A stretch of DNA of 64,000 nucleotides from Pseudomonas phenolilytica. GTDB taxonomy: Bacteria; Pseudomonadota; Gammaproteobacteria; Pseudomonadales; Pseudomonadaceae. Below are positions 1 through 8,737 of the stretch, in pieces; within the stretch, counting starts at the first letter, position 1; every line of letters begins with the position of its first letter. The notes beneath the pieces are model-generated. The model did not search any database and was not told where the DNA came from. It was given only the letters and a program-made list of their open reading frames with translations. The stretch is taken from contig NZ_CP058908.1 of the NCBI RefSeq assembly GCF_021432765.1, forward strand, positions 388,001 to 452,000, written 5' to 3'. Both the position numbers and the translations under genes were made by a program.

Positions 1-634
1 TCGCCGCGCCGAACAGGATGAAACCGAGGGTATCGAAGCGCATCCGCTTGTCCGCGCGGAAATCAGGCATGAAGCGGAACGCCGCGATGCAGCCGATCAC
101 CCCGACCGGCAGGTTGATCAGGAAGATCCAGTGCCAGGAGGCGTACTGCACCAGCCAGCCGCCGAGCGTCGGCCCGAGCAGCGGCCCGACCATGCCGGGC
201 AGCGCGATGAAGGTCATCACCCGCACGAACTCGCTGCGCGGGAAGGCCCGCAGCACCACCAGCCGTCCGACCGGCAACATCAGCGCGCCGCCGATGGCCT
301 GCACGACGCGGGCGCCGATCAACTGATCGAGGCTCACCGACAATGCGCAGAGCAATGAGCCGAAAGTGAACAACACCACCGCAGAGAAGAACGTCTTGCG
401 CGTGCCGAAGCGGTCGGCGATCCAGCCGGATGCCGGAATCAGCAGCGCCACGGTGAGCATGTAGGCGATCACCACGCCCTGCATGCGCAGCGGGTCCTCG
501 GCCAGATCACGTGCCATTGCCGGCAGCGCGGTGTTGAGGATGGTGCCATCCAGCGTCTGCATGAAGAAGGCGATGGCAACCAGCCAGGGCAGGACACGGG
601 CGGTGCGGGCGTCCAGAACGGAGGTCGGCAGCAT
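1..634 (-). CDS. MFS multidrug exporter, DHA2 family, MdtD-like (3' end outside window)
   Basis: About 211 N-terminal residues are present; the gene runs off the left edge. It would be an inner-membrane proton-driven exporter of drugs or small toxic compounds. The start is the ATG at 634, reading [10 protein letters not shown]. Family motifs are visible: [11 protein letters not shown] at residues 28-38 (motif D1, first helix of the 14-TM family), [11 protein letters not shown] at 70-80 (motif A), and [10 protein letters not shown] around 150-159 (motif C, typical of antiporters). Resemblance to E. coli MdtD is strong over the whole visible part. It is divergent from the iron operon that starts at 913. 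Substrate cannot be told from sequence. Confidence 0.85.
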   Translation of the reverse strand, partial: MLPTSVLDARTARVLPWLVAIAFFMQTLDGTILNTALPAMARDLAEDPLRMQGVVIAYMLTVALLIPASGWIADRFGTRKTFFSAVVLFTFGSLLCALSVSLDQLIGARVVQAIGGALMLPVGRLVVLRAFPRSEFVRVMTFIALPGMVGPLLGPTLGGWLVQYASWHWIFLINLPVGVIGCIAAFRFMPDFRADKRMRFDTLGFILFGAA

Positions 635-846
635 GGCGGGCTCTAGGGCGAAGGGTTCGTCATCTTAGAGGATTCGTCTGGGCAAGGTGCGCCGCGACCG
701 GCGCCCGACGGCCGCAACGCGGTCACCCGCGCGGCGCTGCGACAACCGGACGCGGACCGGCGCCAGCACCCGCCGCTGCTGGGATCCAGGCTGGCAGCAG
801 CTCGCCGAGCGCGCCCGTAACAAAATATTTCTTCGGAAATTGACAC

Positions 847-862
847 GAATCATTATCATTAG
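847..862. promoter_or_regulatory. Candidate Fur box upstream of the iron operon
   Basis: The plus strand reads cgaatcattatcattag across 846-862, which contains two tandem ATCATT units in the Fur hexamer style (NATWAT). It lies about 50 bases before the P19 gene start, where a repressor site is expected. A TTGACA at 840-845 could be a -35 element, but I see no convincing -10. The match to the full 19-base palindrome is partial. Functional assignment rests on the iron-uptake genes that follow. Confidence 0.6.
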
Positions 863-912
863 AAGCCGCAAGTGCGAGTCTGTTTCCGTACTTATCCCTA
901 CCGGAGGCTTCC

Positions 913-1446
913 ATGCGTATCCCCGCCACCCTCGCTATCACCACCCTGCTGCTCACCCCGCTCGCCCAGGCCAAGGAATATCCCATCGGCGAGCCGCAGC
1001 AATGCGGTGGCATGGAAGTCGGCGCGGTCTATCTGCAGCCGGTGGAAATGGACCCCGCCGGCATGATGCTCGCGGCGGCCAAATCCGACGTGCACCTGGA
1101 AGCGGACATCTCCGCCACCGAAAACAACCGCAACGGCTGGCAGGAAGGCAGTTTCGTGCCGTACCTGAGCATCCACTACACGCTGCGCAAGAAGGGTTCG
1201 AGCGAAGTCATCGAAGGCGACTTCCATCCGATGGTCGCCAACGACGGTCCGCACTACGGCGACAACGTCAAGCTGCTCGGCCCGGGCAAGTATCAGCTGA
1301 CCTACAAGATCCTGCCGCCGGGCTCGGGCCACGCGATGTTCGGCCGCCACGTCGACAAGGAAACCGGCGTCGCCCCGTGGTTCGAAGGCTGCGAGCTGAA
1401 CTACGAGTTCACCTACGCCGGCATCGGCAAGAAAGGCGGTTACTGA
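913..1446 (+). CDS. Periplasmic P19/Tp34-family iron-binding protein (FtrA-like)
   Basis: 177 residues with a signal peptide (cleavage about after AQA, residue 20). The mature part matches the P19/Tp34 family, dimeric periplasmic proteins that bind Cu and Fe and supply ferrous iron to an FTR1 permease. Conserved family segments seen are CGGMEVGAVYLQPVEM, HLEADI and FHPMVANDGPHYGDN, which carry the Met, His and Glu metal ligands. A GGAGG ribosome binding site lies just before the ATG. It is first in a four-gene operon with a cupredoxin, FTR1 and polyferredoxin, the FtrABCD arrangement described in Bordetella and Brucella. Likely Fur-repressed, given the box upstream. Confidence 0.88.
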   Translation: MRIPATLAITTLLLTPLAQAKEYPIGEPQQCGGMEVGAVYLQPVEMDPAGMMLAAAKSDVHLEADISATENNRNGWQEGSFVPYLSIHYTLRKKGSSEVIEGDFHPMVANDGPHYGDNVKLLGPGKYQLTYKILPPGSGHAMFGRHVDKETGVAPWFEGCELNYEFTYAGIGKKGGY

Positions 1447-1460
1447 GGCGGAGAAGGCCC

Positions 1461-1787
1461 ATGCGTACATTCCTGCTCGGCGCCCTGCTGCTGACCGGCG
1501 CTGCCGGCAGCGCCCAGGCGGCACTGCCGACTTACGAGCTGACCATCCGCGACGGCCACTTCGAACCGGCCTCGATCGAAGTGCCGGCGCGCCAGCGCTT
1601 CAAGATCGTGGTGCACAACGCCGGCAGCGGCCCGACCGAGTTCGAGAGCACGCCGCTGCGGGTGGAGAAGGTGCTGTCGCCGGGAGTGACCTCGTTCGTC
1701 GTGATCCATCCGTTGAAGCCGGGGCGCTACCCGTTCTTCGACGAATTCCATCTGGACCTTCCCGAAGGCGAGATCGTCGCCAAGTAG
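1461..1787 (+). CDS. Periplasmic cupredoxin-fold protein of iron uptake operon (FtrB-like)
   Basis: 108 residues. I chose the ATG at 1461 because it gives a clean signal peptide (MRTFLLGALLLTGAAGSAQA) and sits 14 bases after the P19 gene; the frame is open further upstream but that part overlaps the P19 gene. The mature domain is cupredoxin-like (YELTIRDGHFEPASIEVPA ... KPGRYPFFDEFH), the type found in FtrB and in the N-terminus of EfeO. In the Ftr model it oxidises Fe(II) or shuttles it to the permease. It lacks an obvious type-1 copper Cys ligand, so oxidase activity is not assured. Confidence 0.82.
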   Translation: MRTFLLGALLLTGAAGSAQAALPTYELTIRDGHFEPASIEVPARQRFKIVVHNAGSGPTEFESTPLRVEKVLSPGVTSFVVIHPLKPGRYPFFDEFHLDLPEGEIVAK

Positions 1788-1803
1788 TTCGCAGGAGCTA
1801 GTC

Positions 1804-2661
1804 ATGGGCCAATCCATGTTCATCGTCTGGCGCGAGAGCGTCGAGGCACTGCTGGTGATCGGCATCCTGCATGCCTGGCTGCGCCAGCAGCCGGGCGCGG
1901 GCCACGCGCTGCGCATGCTCTGGGGCGGCGTCGCGGCCGGTCTGGGGCTGGCGGTCGCGCTGGGCTGGGGCGTGCTGCGCGCCGGCGACTGGCTGGCCGG
2001 CAGCGGCGGCGAGTGGTTCCAGTGCGGCATGCTGCTGGTGGCGAGCATGCTAATCCTGCACATGGTCGGCTGGATGCATCACCACGGCCGCACCCTCAAG
2101 AGCAGCCTGCAGAACAGCGCGGCGCAGAAGCTCAGCCAGGGCAGCGGCTTCGGCCTGCTGCTGCTCGCCATGCTCGCGGTCGGGCGTGAGGGCAGCGAAA
2201 CGGTGGTGTTCCTCTACGGCATCGGCAACCAGCAGCAGGGCCACGACCTCACCGGCTTCGTCATCGGCGGCGTGCTGGGCTTCGTCCTCGCGCTGCTCAG
2301 CTACGCGGCGCTGCAGGCCGGTAGCCGTTTCTTCAGCTGGCGGCGCTTCTTCCAGGTCAGCGAAGTGCTCCTGCTGTTGCTCGGCAGCGCGCTGTTGATG
2401 GCCGGACTGGATCGTTTCAGCGGCCAGCTGATGGGCATGGACGTGCCGGAGCAGTTCTACAGCTTCTTCGGCGATCCGCTGTGGGACACCTCGGCGTGGC
2501 TGGACGACGGCAGCGCGTTGGGCAGCACCATCGCCGGCCTCACCGGTTACCGTGCGATGCCGTCGCTGGCCGCGGCGCTGACCCTGCTGCTGTACTGGCT
2601 GGCGGTGTGGACCTGGCTGCGTCCGGCGCGGCCGGTGGCGCTGGCGACGAGGCCGGCATGA
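1804..2661 (+). CDS. FTR1-family iron permease (FtrC-like)
   Basis: 285 residues, strongly hydrophobic with about seven membrane helices. Both REXXE iron-binding motifs of the FTR1/EfeU family are present: RESVE at residues 10-14 and REGSE at 128-132. It would move oxidised iron across the inner membrane. It begins 16 bases after the cupredoxin gene, and its stop overlaps the start of the polyferredoxin gene (ATGA), so the two are translationally coupled. Confidence 0.9.
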   Translation: MGQSMFIVWRESVEALLVIGILHAWLRQQPGAGHALRMLWGGVAAGLGLAVALGWGVLRAGDWLAGSGGEWFQCGMLLVASMLILHMVGWMHHHGRTLKSSLQNSAAQKLSQGSGFGLLLLAMLAVGREGSETVVFLYGIGNQQQGHDLTGFVIGGVLGFVLALLSYAALQAGSRFFSWRRFFQVSEVLLLLLGSALLMAGLDRFSGQLMGMDVPEQFYSFFGDPLWDTSAWLDDGSALGSTIAGLTGYRAMPSLAAALTLLLYWLAVWTWLRPARPVALATRPA

Positions 2662-4034
2662 TCGCCCAGGCGCCCTGGCTGGCGCGCGTCGGTGACTGGC
2701 TGCGTGAGCACGCCAGAATCATCCGCGCGGTGCAGTGGCTGGTGGTGGGGTTCTACCTGGTGCTGCTGGTGATCCCCGCCGTGCTGCCGCTGCCGCCCGC
2801 CCAGGCGGGCATGCTCGACAACCTCACGCTGCTGGCGCAGTTCGTCTTCTGGGGCCTGTGGTGGCCGTTCGTGCTGCTGTCGATGGTGCTGTTCGGCCGC
2901 ATGTGGTGCGGCGTGCTCTGCCCGGAAGGCTCGCTGAGCGAGTGGATCAGCTGGCGCGGGCTGGGCCGCGGCACGCCGCGCTGGATACGCTGGGGCGGCT
3001 GGCCGACCGTGGCGTTCATTCTCACCACCGTCTATGGCCAGCTGATCAGCGTCTACGACTACGCCCAGGCCGCGCTGCTGATCCTCGGTGGTTCAACCGT
3101 CGCGGCGATGCTGGTGGGCTACCTCTACGGACGCGGCAAACGCGTCTGGTGCCGCTACCTGTGCCCGGTCAGCGGCGTGTTCTCGCTGCTCGCGCGCCTC
3201 GCACCGCTGCATTACAAAGTCGATGAACAGCGCTGGCTGGAAAACAGCGGTCCGCACCTGCCTACCCCCAACTGCGCGCCGCTGCTGGACATCCGTCGCA
3301 TGCAGGGCGCCAGCGACTGCCACGCCTGCGGTCGGTGCAGCGGCCAGCGCGGCGCGGTGCAGCTCAGCGCCCGCTCGCCGAACCAGGAAATTCTCATCGT
3401 CGGCAACCAGCCGCAGCACAGCCACTGGGACAGCACCCTGCTGCTGTTCGGCATGCTCGGCCTGGCGATGGGCGCCTTCCAGTGGACAGTCAGCCCGTGG
3501 TTCATCGCCCTCAAGCAGGCCGCCGCCGAATGGCTGGTCGATCGCGAACTGTTCTGGCCGCTGGAAGCCGATGCGCCCTGGTGGCTGCTGACGCACTATC
3601 CGCAGGTCAACGACGCGTTCAGCTGGCTCGACGGCGCGGCGATCCTCGCCTACATCGGCGGCAGCGCCGTGCTGCTCGGCGGCGCACTGTGGCTGCTGGT
3701 GCAGGCGGCCGTGCGACTGATGGGACGCAGCGGCAACGTGTTCCACCATCTGGCGCTGAGCCTGACGCCGCTGGGCGGCGCGGGGCTGTTCCTCGGTCTT
3801 TCCGCCACCACGGTCAAGCTGCTGCGCTACGAAGGCCTGCTGCTGAGCTGGGTGCCGCTGGCACGCGCGGCGCTGCTGGTCGGCGCGATCATCTGGAGCC
3901 TGTACCTGGCCTGGAAGGTCATCGGCCGCCACGGCGCCAACGGCCTGCGCCGGCTGCTGGCATTCAGCTGCATGAGCGGCGCCGCCGCGTTGATCGGCTA
4001 TGGCTGGTGGCTGCAGTTCTGGGGCTGGAACTGA
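2658..4034 (+). CDS. Membrane polyferredoxin of iron uptake operon (FtrD-like)
   Basis: 458 residues from the ATG at 2658, which overlaps the permease stop. It has several membrane helices and NapH/CcoG-type iron-sulphur motifs: WCGVLCPEG (C84 and C88), WCRYLCPVSG, and a CHACGRC motif near residue 220. In FtrABCD systems FtrD is thought to accept the electron from ferroxidation by the cupredoxin and pass it to the cytoplasmic side. The frame is open upstream of 2658, but that part overlaps the permease gene and is not needed. Confidence 0.87.
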   Translation: MIAQAPWLARVGDWLREHARIIRAVQWLVVGFYLVLLVIPAVLPLPPAQAGMLDNLTLLAQFVFWGLWWPFVLLSMVLFGRMWCGVLCPEGSLSEWISWRGLGRGTPRWIRWGGWPTVAFILTTVYGQLISVYDYAQAALLILGGSTVAAMLVGYLYGRGKRVWCRYLCPVSGVFSLLARLAPLHYKVDEQRWLENSGPHLPTPNCAPLLDIRRMQGASDCHACGRCSGQRGAVQLSARSPNQEILIVGNQPQHSHWDSTLLLFGMLGLAMGAFQWTVSPWFIALKQAAAEWLVDRELFWPLEADAPWWLLTHYPQVNDAFSWLDGAAILAYIGGSAVLLGGALWLLVQAAVRLMGRSGNVFHHLALSLTPLGGAGLFLGLSATTVKLLRYEGLLLSWVPLARAALLVGAIIWSLYLAWKVIGRHGANGLRRLLAFSCMSGAAALIGYGWWLQFWGWN

Positions 4035-4055
4035 GACGCGCGACCGGCATCCGCC

Positions 4056-4484
4056 TCAGCGCGCCGACAGCGGCGCGTTGCCAGGAATGCCCTGCACCGG
4101 CGTGCCGAGCCCCAGCGCCCGCTCGGTGAACCAACCGCGGTTGGTTTCCAGCGCGTAGCGCGCCGGGGCCTGGGCGCAACGCATCTCCCGGCTGAACGGC
4201 TCGAGGTCGATCAGGTCGACGATCACCCCCCGCTCATCGAGGAACGCCGCGGACAGCGGCAGCGGCGTGTCCTTCATCCACAGGCAGTTGTGCCGCACCT
4301 CGTCGAAGCGGAACAGCATGCCGCTGTCGGTGGCCAGCTCGCGGCGTCCCATCAGGCCGAGCTGGCGCTGCTCGGCGGTCAGCGCGTACTCCGCAGACAA
4401 CTCATGTTCTCCCAGGCGCAGAGCCAGCGGTTCGGCCGCCTGTACCAGCGGCGCCAGCAGCGACAACACAAGCGCAACACGCAT
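4056..4484 (-). CDS. DUF192 family exported protein
   Basis: 142 residues. The start at 4484 follows a good GGGAGGA ribosome binding site and gives a signal peptide (MRVALVLSLLAPLVQAAEP). The longer open frame to 4631 would bury the signal sequence. The mature part has the DUF192 hallmarks TAEQRQLGLMGR, GMLFRFD and NCLWMKDTPLPLSAAFLDERG. The molecular function of DUF192 is not known. It is convergent with the iron operon, with only about 20 bases between stops. Confidence 0.85.
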   Translation of the reverse strand: MRVALVLSLLAPLVQAAEPLALRLGEHELSAEYALTAEQRQLGLMGRRELATDSGMLFRFDEVRHNCLWMKDTPLPLSAAFLDERGVIVDLIDLEPFSREMRCAQAPARYALETNRGWFTERALGLGTPVQGIPGNAPLSAR

Positions 4485-4857
4485 CGAACATCCTCCCAAA
4501 CCCGTAACGAATCGGCCGTGCCTGCCGACGCCAGCATCCATCGCAGCGCGGCCGATAATGGCCAGCATAGCCAGTGCGCAGACGCCCTGCGCCGCCCACA
4601 CCGGCCAGCGCATGTCCATCACGGCGGACACATGGGTCCAGCCCGGCGGACATCAAGACCTGTCCGGATAACTGAACACTTGACTGAAAAGCCAGCCGGA
4701 TCAAACAGTTAGCGATCTGGCACGGAACTCGCTAAACCGTCCGGGCGGCATCGTCCGCACGCCGAACAATAACAACAACATGCCTGTCACCGCCGCGAGA
4801 CTCCCGAATGCCCCGGCAGCATCCGATCGCACGGCAACAGGTCAGGAGATCGTCCCG
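4485..4857. other. Intergenic region between DUF192 gene and GntP permease gene
   Basis: 373 bases without a convincing gene. It must hold the DUF192 promoter (minus) and the promoter of the permease operon (plus). The only specific signal I can support is the sigma-54-type element at 4718-4733. A short frame preceding the permease ATG (from 4780) is in phase with it but looks non-hydrophobic and lacks a ribosome binding site. Confidence 0.6.
4718..4733 (+). promoter_or_regulatory. Candidate sigma-54 (RpoN) promoter
   Basis: The sequence TGGCACggaacTCGCT matches the -24/-12 consensus TGGCAC-N5-TTGCW with one mismatch, and the invariant GG (4719-4720) and GC (4731-4732) are exactly 12 bases apart. 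It points at the permease-bdhA operon, 125 bases before the permease start. 3-Hydroxybutyrate utilisation genes in P. aeruginosa are known to be RpoN-dependent with a dedicated enhancer-binding activator, which fits. No activator gene is in the window next to it. Confidence 0.7.
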
Positions 4858-6249
4858 ATGAGCGTCGTCATCGCCCTTGCCGCACTGGCTCTGCTGATGC
4901 TGGCTGCATACCGCGGCTACAGCGTCATCCTCTTCGCCCCCATCGCCGCCCTCGGTGCGGTGCTGCTCACCGATCCATCCGCCGTGGCCCCGGCCTTCAC
5001 CGGCGTGTTCATGGAGAAGATGGTCGGCTTCATCAAGCTGTACTTCCCGGTATTCCTGCTCGGTGCCGTGTTCGGCAAGTTGATCGAGCTGTCCGGTTTC
5101 TCGCGCTCGATCGTCGCCGCGGCGATCCGCCTGCTCGGCACGCGTCAGGCCATGCTGGTGATCGTGCTGGTCTGCGCGCTGCTGACCTACGGTGGGGTTT
5201 CGCTGTTCGTCGTGGTGTTCGCCGTGTACCCGTTCGCCGCCGAGATGTTCCGCCAGAGCGACATGCCCAAGCGGCTGATCCCGGCGACCATCGCGCTCGG
5301 TGCGTTCAGTTTCACGATGGATGCCCTGCCCGGCACCCCGCAGATCCAGAACATCATTCCCACCACCTTCTTCGGCACCACGTCGTGGGCGGCGCCCTGG
5401 CTGGGTGTGATCGGCACGCTGTTCGTGTTCAGCGTCGGCATGTTCTATCTGCATCGCCAGCTGCGCAAAGCCAAGGCGCGCGGCGAAGGCTACGGCACGG
5501 AGCTGCGCAACGAGCCGGAGACCGCCGAGGACATCGCCCTGCCCAATCCCTGGCTGGCACTGTCACCGCTGATTCTGGTGGGCGTGGCCAACCTGCTGTT
5601 CACCCGCTGGATTCCCGAGGTCTACGGCAAGACCCACAGCCTGCAACTGGCCGGCATGGCGCAGCCGGTGACCAGCGAAGTGGCCAAGCTGACCGGCATC
5701 TGGGCGGTGCAGGCGGCGTTGCTACTGGGCATTCTGCTGGTGTTGATCTGTGGCTTTCGCGCGATCAAGGCCAAGCTCGCCGAAGGCACCAGAACCGCGG
5801 TCGGCGGCGCCCTGCTGGCGTCGATGAACACCGCGTCGGAATACGGCTTCGGCGCGGTGATCGCCTCGCTGCCGGGCTTCCTGGTGCTGGCCGACGCGCT
5901 GAAGAACATCCCTAACCCGCTGGTCAACGAAGCGGTCACCGTCACCCTGCTGGCCGGCATCACCGGCTCGGCCTCGGGCGGCATGAGCATCGCCCTGGCG
6001 GCCATGTCCGACACCTTCATCGCCGCCGCCAATGCCGCCAACATCCCGCTGGAGGTGCTACACCGAATAGCGTCGATGGCGTCCGGCGGCATGGACACCC
6101 TGCCGCACAACGGCGCGGTGATCACCCTGCTGGCGGTGACCGGCCTGACCCACCGCGAGGCCTACAAGGACATCTTCGGCATCACCCTGATCAAGACCCT
6201 GGCGGTGTTCGTAGTGATCGGCGTGTTCTACGCCACCGGAATCGTTTGA
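4858..6249 (+). CDS. GntP-family permease, probable 3-hydroxybutyrate/organic acid transporter
   Basis: 463 residues from the ATG at 4858, chosen because CAGGAGA lies about 10 bases upstream and the protein then begins with a membrane helix. It is an all-helical GntP/ArsB-superfamily permease of the inner membrane, with the family-typical DALPGTPQIQN and GMDTLPHNGAVITLL segments. GntP members move gluconate and related hydroxy acids with protons. The next gene 25 bases downstream is 3-hydroxybutyrate dehydrogenase, so 3-hydroxybutyrate is the likely substrate (inference from context). Confidence 0.83.
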   Translation: MSVVIALAALALLMLAAYRGYSVILFAPIAALGAVLLTDPSAVAPAFTGVFMEKMVGFIKLYFPVFLLGAVFGKLIELSGFSRSIVAAAIRLLGTRQAMLVIVLVCALLTYGGVSLFVVVFAVYPFAAEMFRQSDMPKRLIPATIALGAFSFTMDALPGTPQIQNIIPTTFFGTTSWAAPWLGVIGTLFVFSVGMFYLHRQLRKAKARGEGYGTELRNEPETAEDIALPNPWLALSPLILVGVANLLFTRWIPEVYGKTHSLQLAGMAQPVTSEVAKLTGIWAVQAALLLGILLVLICGFRAIKAKLAEGTRTAVGGALLASMNTASEYGFGAVIASLPGFLVLADALKNIPNPLVNEAVTVTLLAGITGSASGGMSIALAAMSDTFIAAANAANIPLEVLHRIASMASGGMDTLPHNGAVITLLAVTGLTHREAYKDIFGITLIKTLAVFVVIGVFYATGIV

Positions 6250-6274
6250 GCCCGCGCGGCGAGGAGAACAACAC

Positions 6275-7045
6275 ATGAATCTGCAAGGCAAGACCGCCCT
6301 GGTCACCGGTTCCACCAGCGGGATCGGCCTGGGCATCGCCCTCAAGCTGGCCGAGGCTGGCGCCAACCTGGTCCTCAACGGCTTCGGCGACGTCGACGCG
6401 GCGCTGGCGGCGGTCCGCGCATGCGGCGGGCAGGCCATCCACCAGCCGGCCGACGTGAGCGATCCCGAACAGATCGCCGCGATGTTCGCCGCGGCCGAGC
6501 AGCAGTTCGGCGGCGTCGACATTCTGGTCAACAACGCCGGCATCCAGCACGTCGCACCGGTGGAGCAGTTCCCGGTCGAGCGCTGGGACGCGATCATCGC
6601 CATCAACCTGTCGTCGGCCTTCCACACCACGCGGCTGGCGCTGCCGGGCATGCGCCAGCGCGGCTGGGGGCGCATCATCAACCTCGCCTCGGTGCACGGT
6701 CTGGTGGGGTCGGCGCAGAAGGCCGCCTACGTGGCGGCCAAGCACGGGCTGGTCGGTCTGACCAAGGTGGTGGCGCTGGAAACCGCCACCACGGCGATCA
6801 CCTGCAACGCCATCTGCCCCGGCTGGGTGCTCACGCCGCTGGTGCAGCAGCAGATCGACGAACGCGCCCGCGCCGATGGCGACACCCAGCGCGCGCGCCA
6901 CGACCTGCTGGCCGAGAAGCAGCCGTCGCTGGACTTCGTCACCCCGGCGCAGCTCGGCGCACTGGTGCTGTTCCTCTGCAGCGAAGCCGGCGAGCAGGTG
7001 CGCGGCGCGGCGTGGAACATGGACGGCGGCTGGGCCGCGCAATAG
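6275..7045 (+). CDS. bdhA: 3-hydroxybutyrate dehydrogenase (short-chain dehydrogenase)
   Basis: 256 residues, full length for BdhA. It oxidises (R)-3-hydroxybutyrate to acetoacetate with NAD+ in the cytoplasm, a step in using polyhydroxybutyrate or ketone bodies. Visible SDR features: TGSTSGIG cofactor loop at 11-18, NNAG at 86-89, and the catalytic S139, Y152 and K156 (YVAAK). The segments SVHGLVGS and CPGWVLTPLVQQQI are typical of hydroxybutyrate dehydrogenases. A GGAGAA ribosome binding site precedes the ATG. Cotranscribed with the GntP permease. Confidence 0.9.
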   Translation: MNLQGKTALVTGSTSGIGLGIALKLAEAGANLVLNGFGDVDAALAAVRACGGQAIHQPADVSDPEQIAAMFAAAEQQFGGVDILVNNAGIQHVAPVEQFPVERWDAIIAINLSSAFHTTRLALPGMRQRGWGRIINLASVHGLVGSAQKAAYVAAKHGLVGLTKVVALETATTAITCNAICPGWVLTPLVQQQIDERARADGDTQRARHDLLAEKQPSLDFVTPAQLGALVLFLCSEAGEQVRGAAWNMDGGWAAQ

Positions 7046-7156
7046 CCGCTTTTCGCTGACCTGCGACAACGTCGTGGCGGGCCAGGCCCGCTGCGGCTTG
7101 GCAAGCGCCCGGCGGCTGAGGCTAGATAGCCAGCATCTCCCAGCGAAAGTCCGCGC

Positions 7157-8737
7157 ATGACCACCATTACCAGCGAAACGCCGAACAGCGGCAAAGCTCC
7201 GGTGCACCTGGCACTGCGCCGGGTCGCCATCGACACCTACCGTGAGAACGTCGCCTACCTGCACCGCGATTGCGCGGCCTGCCGCGCCGAAGGTTTCCAG
7301 GCGCTGGCCAAGGTCGAGATCCGCGTCAACGGCAAGCGCATCCTCGCCAGCCTCAACGTGGTGGACGACTCCGCCATCGTCGGCTGCAACGAACTCGGGC
7401 TGTCCGAGGACGCCTTCGCCCAGCTCGGCGCGGAGCCCGGCGTGCCCGCGTCAATCTCCCAGGCCGAGCCGGCACCCTCGATCCCCGCGCTGCACCGCAA
7501 GATCGCCGGCGAGCGCCTGCGCCGCGAGGACTTCCACGCGATCATCCGCGACATCGCCGAGCACCGTTACTCGAAGATCGAACTGACCGCCTTCGTCGTC
7601 GCCTGCAACCAGGGTGAGCTGGACCGCGAGGAGGTGTACTTCCTCACCGACGCGATGATCCAGGTCGGCCGCCGCCTCGACTGGCGCGAGCATCCGGTGG
7701 TGGACAAGCACTGCATCGGCGGCATCCCCGGCAACCGCACCTCGATGCTGGTGGTGCCGATCGTCGCCGCCCACGGCATGCTCTGCCCGAAGACCAGCTC
7801 GCGGGCCATCACCTCGCCGGCCGGCACCGCCGACACCATGGAAGTGCTGGCCAACGTCGAGCTGCCCTTCGAGCGCCTCTGCGAAATGGTCCGCGAGGAA
7901 CGCGGCTGCCTGGCCTGGGGCGGCAGCAGCGACCTCTCCCCGGCCGATGACGTGCTGATCGCCGTCGAGCGGCCACTGTCGATCGACTCGCCGGGACAGA
8001 TGGTCGCCTCCATCCTGTCGAAGAAGATTGCCGCCGGTTCCACCCATCTGCTGCTGGACATTCCCATCGGCCCGACCGCCAAGGTGCGCTCGATGGCCGA
8101 GGCGCAACGCCTGCGCAAGCTGTTCGAGTTCGTGGCCACGCGCCTGGGCCTGACCCTGGACGTGGTCATCACCGACGGTCGCCAGCCGATCGGCAATGGC
8201 ATCGGCCCGGTACTGGAGGCGCGCGACGTGATGCAGGTGCTGCAGAACGACCCGGCGGCGCCGATCGACCTGCGTCAGAAGGCCCTGCGCCTGGCCGGAC
8301 GCATGCTCGAGTTCGATCCCGATGTGCGCGGCGGCGACGGTTATGCCATTGCCCGTGACATCCTCGACTCGGGGCGGGCGCTGAAGAAGATGCACTCGAT
8401 CATCGCCGCGCAGGGTGCCAAACCCTTCGACCATAACCAGCCGCCGTTGGCACGGCTCAGCTTCGACGTGCTCGCCGACCGCGACGCCGTGGTCACCGGC
8501 ATCGACAACCTGCAGCTGGCGCGCATCGCGCGGTTGGCCGGCGCGCCGAAGGTACAGGGCGCCGGCGTCGACATCCTGCGCAAACTCGGCGAACCGGTAC
8601 AGGCCGGCACCTGTCTGTATCGCGTCTACGCGGACTTTCCCGCCGACCTCGCCTTCGCCCGTCAGGCCACCGAGCGCGCCAGTGGCTTCAGCCTCGGCGG
8701 GGCCGACGAGGTTCCCAGTGTATTCGTGGAGTTCTGA
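7157..8737 (+). CDS. Thymidine/AMP phosphorylase family protein
   Basis: 526 residues, longer than E. coli DeoA (about 440) and similar in size to archaeal AMP phosphorylases, which have an additional N-terminal domain of about 80-90 residues, as here. The pyrimidine nucleoside phosphorylase core is clear: [15 protein letters not shown] near residues 181-195, [18 protein letters not shown], and the [19 protein letters not shown] segment. Archaeal relatives convert AMP and phosphate to adenine and ribose 1,5-bisphosphate. Its stop overlaps the start of a PRPP-synthetase-like gene (TGATG), which links it to phosphoribosyl metabolism. Whether the substrate is thymidine or a nucleotide cannot be settled here. 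Confidence 0.82.
   Translation: MTTITSETPNSGKAPVHLALRRVAIDTYRENVAYLHRDCAACRAEGFQALAKVEIRVNGKRILASLNVVDDSAIVGCNELGLSEDAFAQLGAEPGVPASISQAEPAPSIPALHRKIAGERLRREDFHAIIRDIAEHRYSKIELTAFVVACNQGELDREEVYFLTDAMIQVGRRLDWREHPVVDKHCIGGIPGNRTSMLVVPIVAAHGMLCPKTSSRAITSPAGTADTMEVLANVELPFERLCEMVREERGCLAWGGSSDLSPADDVLIAVERPLSIDSPGQMVASILSKKIAAGSTHLLLDIPIGPTAKVRSMAEAQRLRKLFEFVATRLGLTLDVVITDGRQPIGNGIGPVLEARDVMQVLQNDPAAPIDLRQKALRLAGRMLEFDPDVRGGDGYAIARDILDSGRALKKMHSIIAAQGAKPFDHNQPPLARLSFDVLADRDAVVTGIDNLQLARIARLAGAPKVQGAGVDILRKLGEPVQAGTCLYRVYADFPADLAFARQATERASGFSLGGADEVPSVFVEF

Noticed and set aside
687..1460. Extended start for the cupredoxin gene (frame open from 687)
   Set aside because: This part overlaps the whole P19 gene and gives an Arg-rich sequence; the ATG at 1461 gives a proper signal peptide.
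7077..7091. GCGGGCC-A-GGCCCGC palindrome as bdhA terminator
   Set aside because: Loop is one base and no T-run follows; palindromes of this size are common in such GC-rich DNA.
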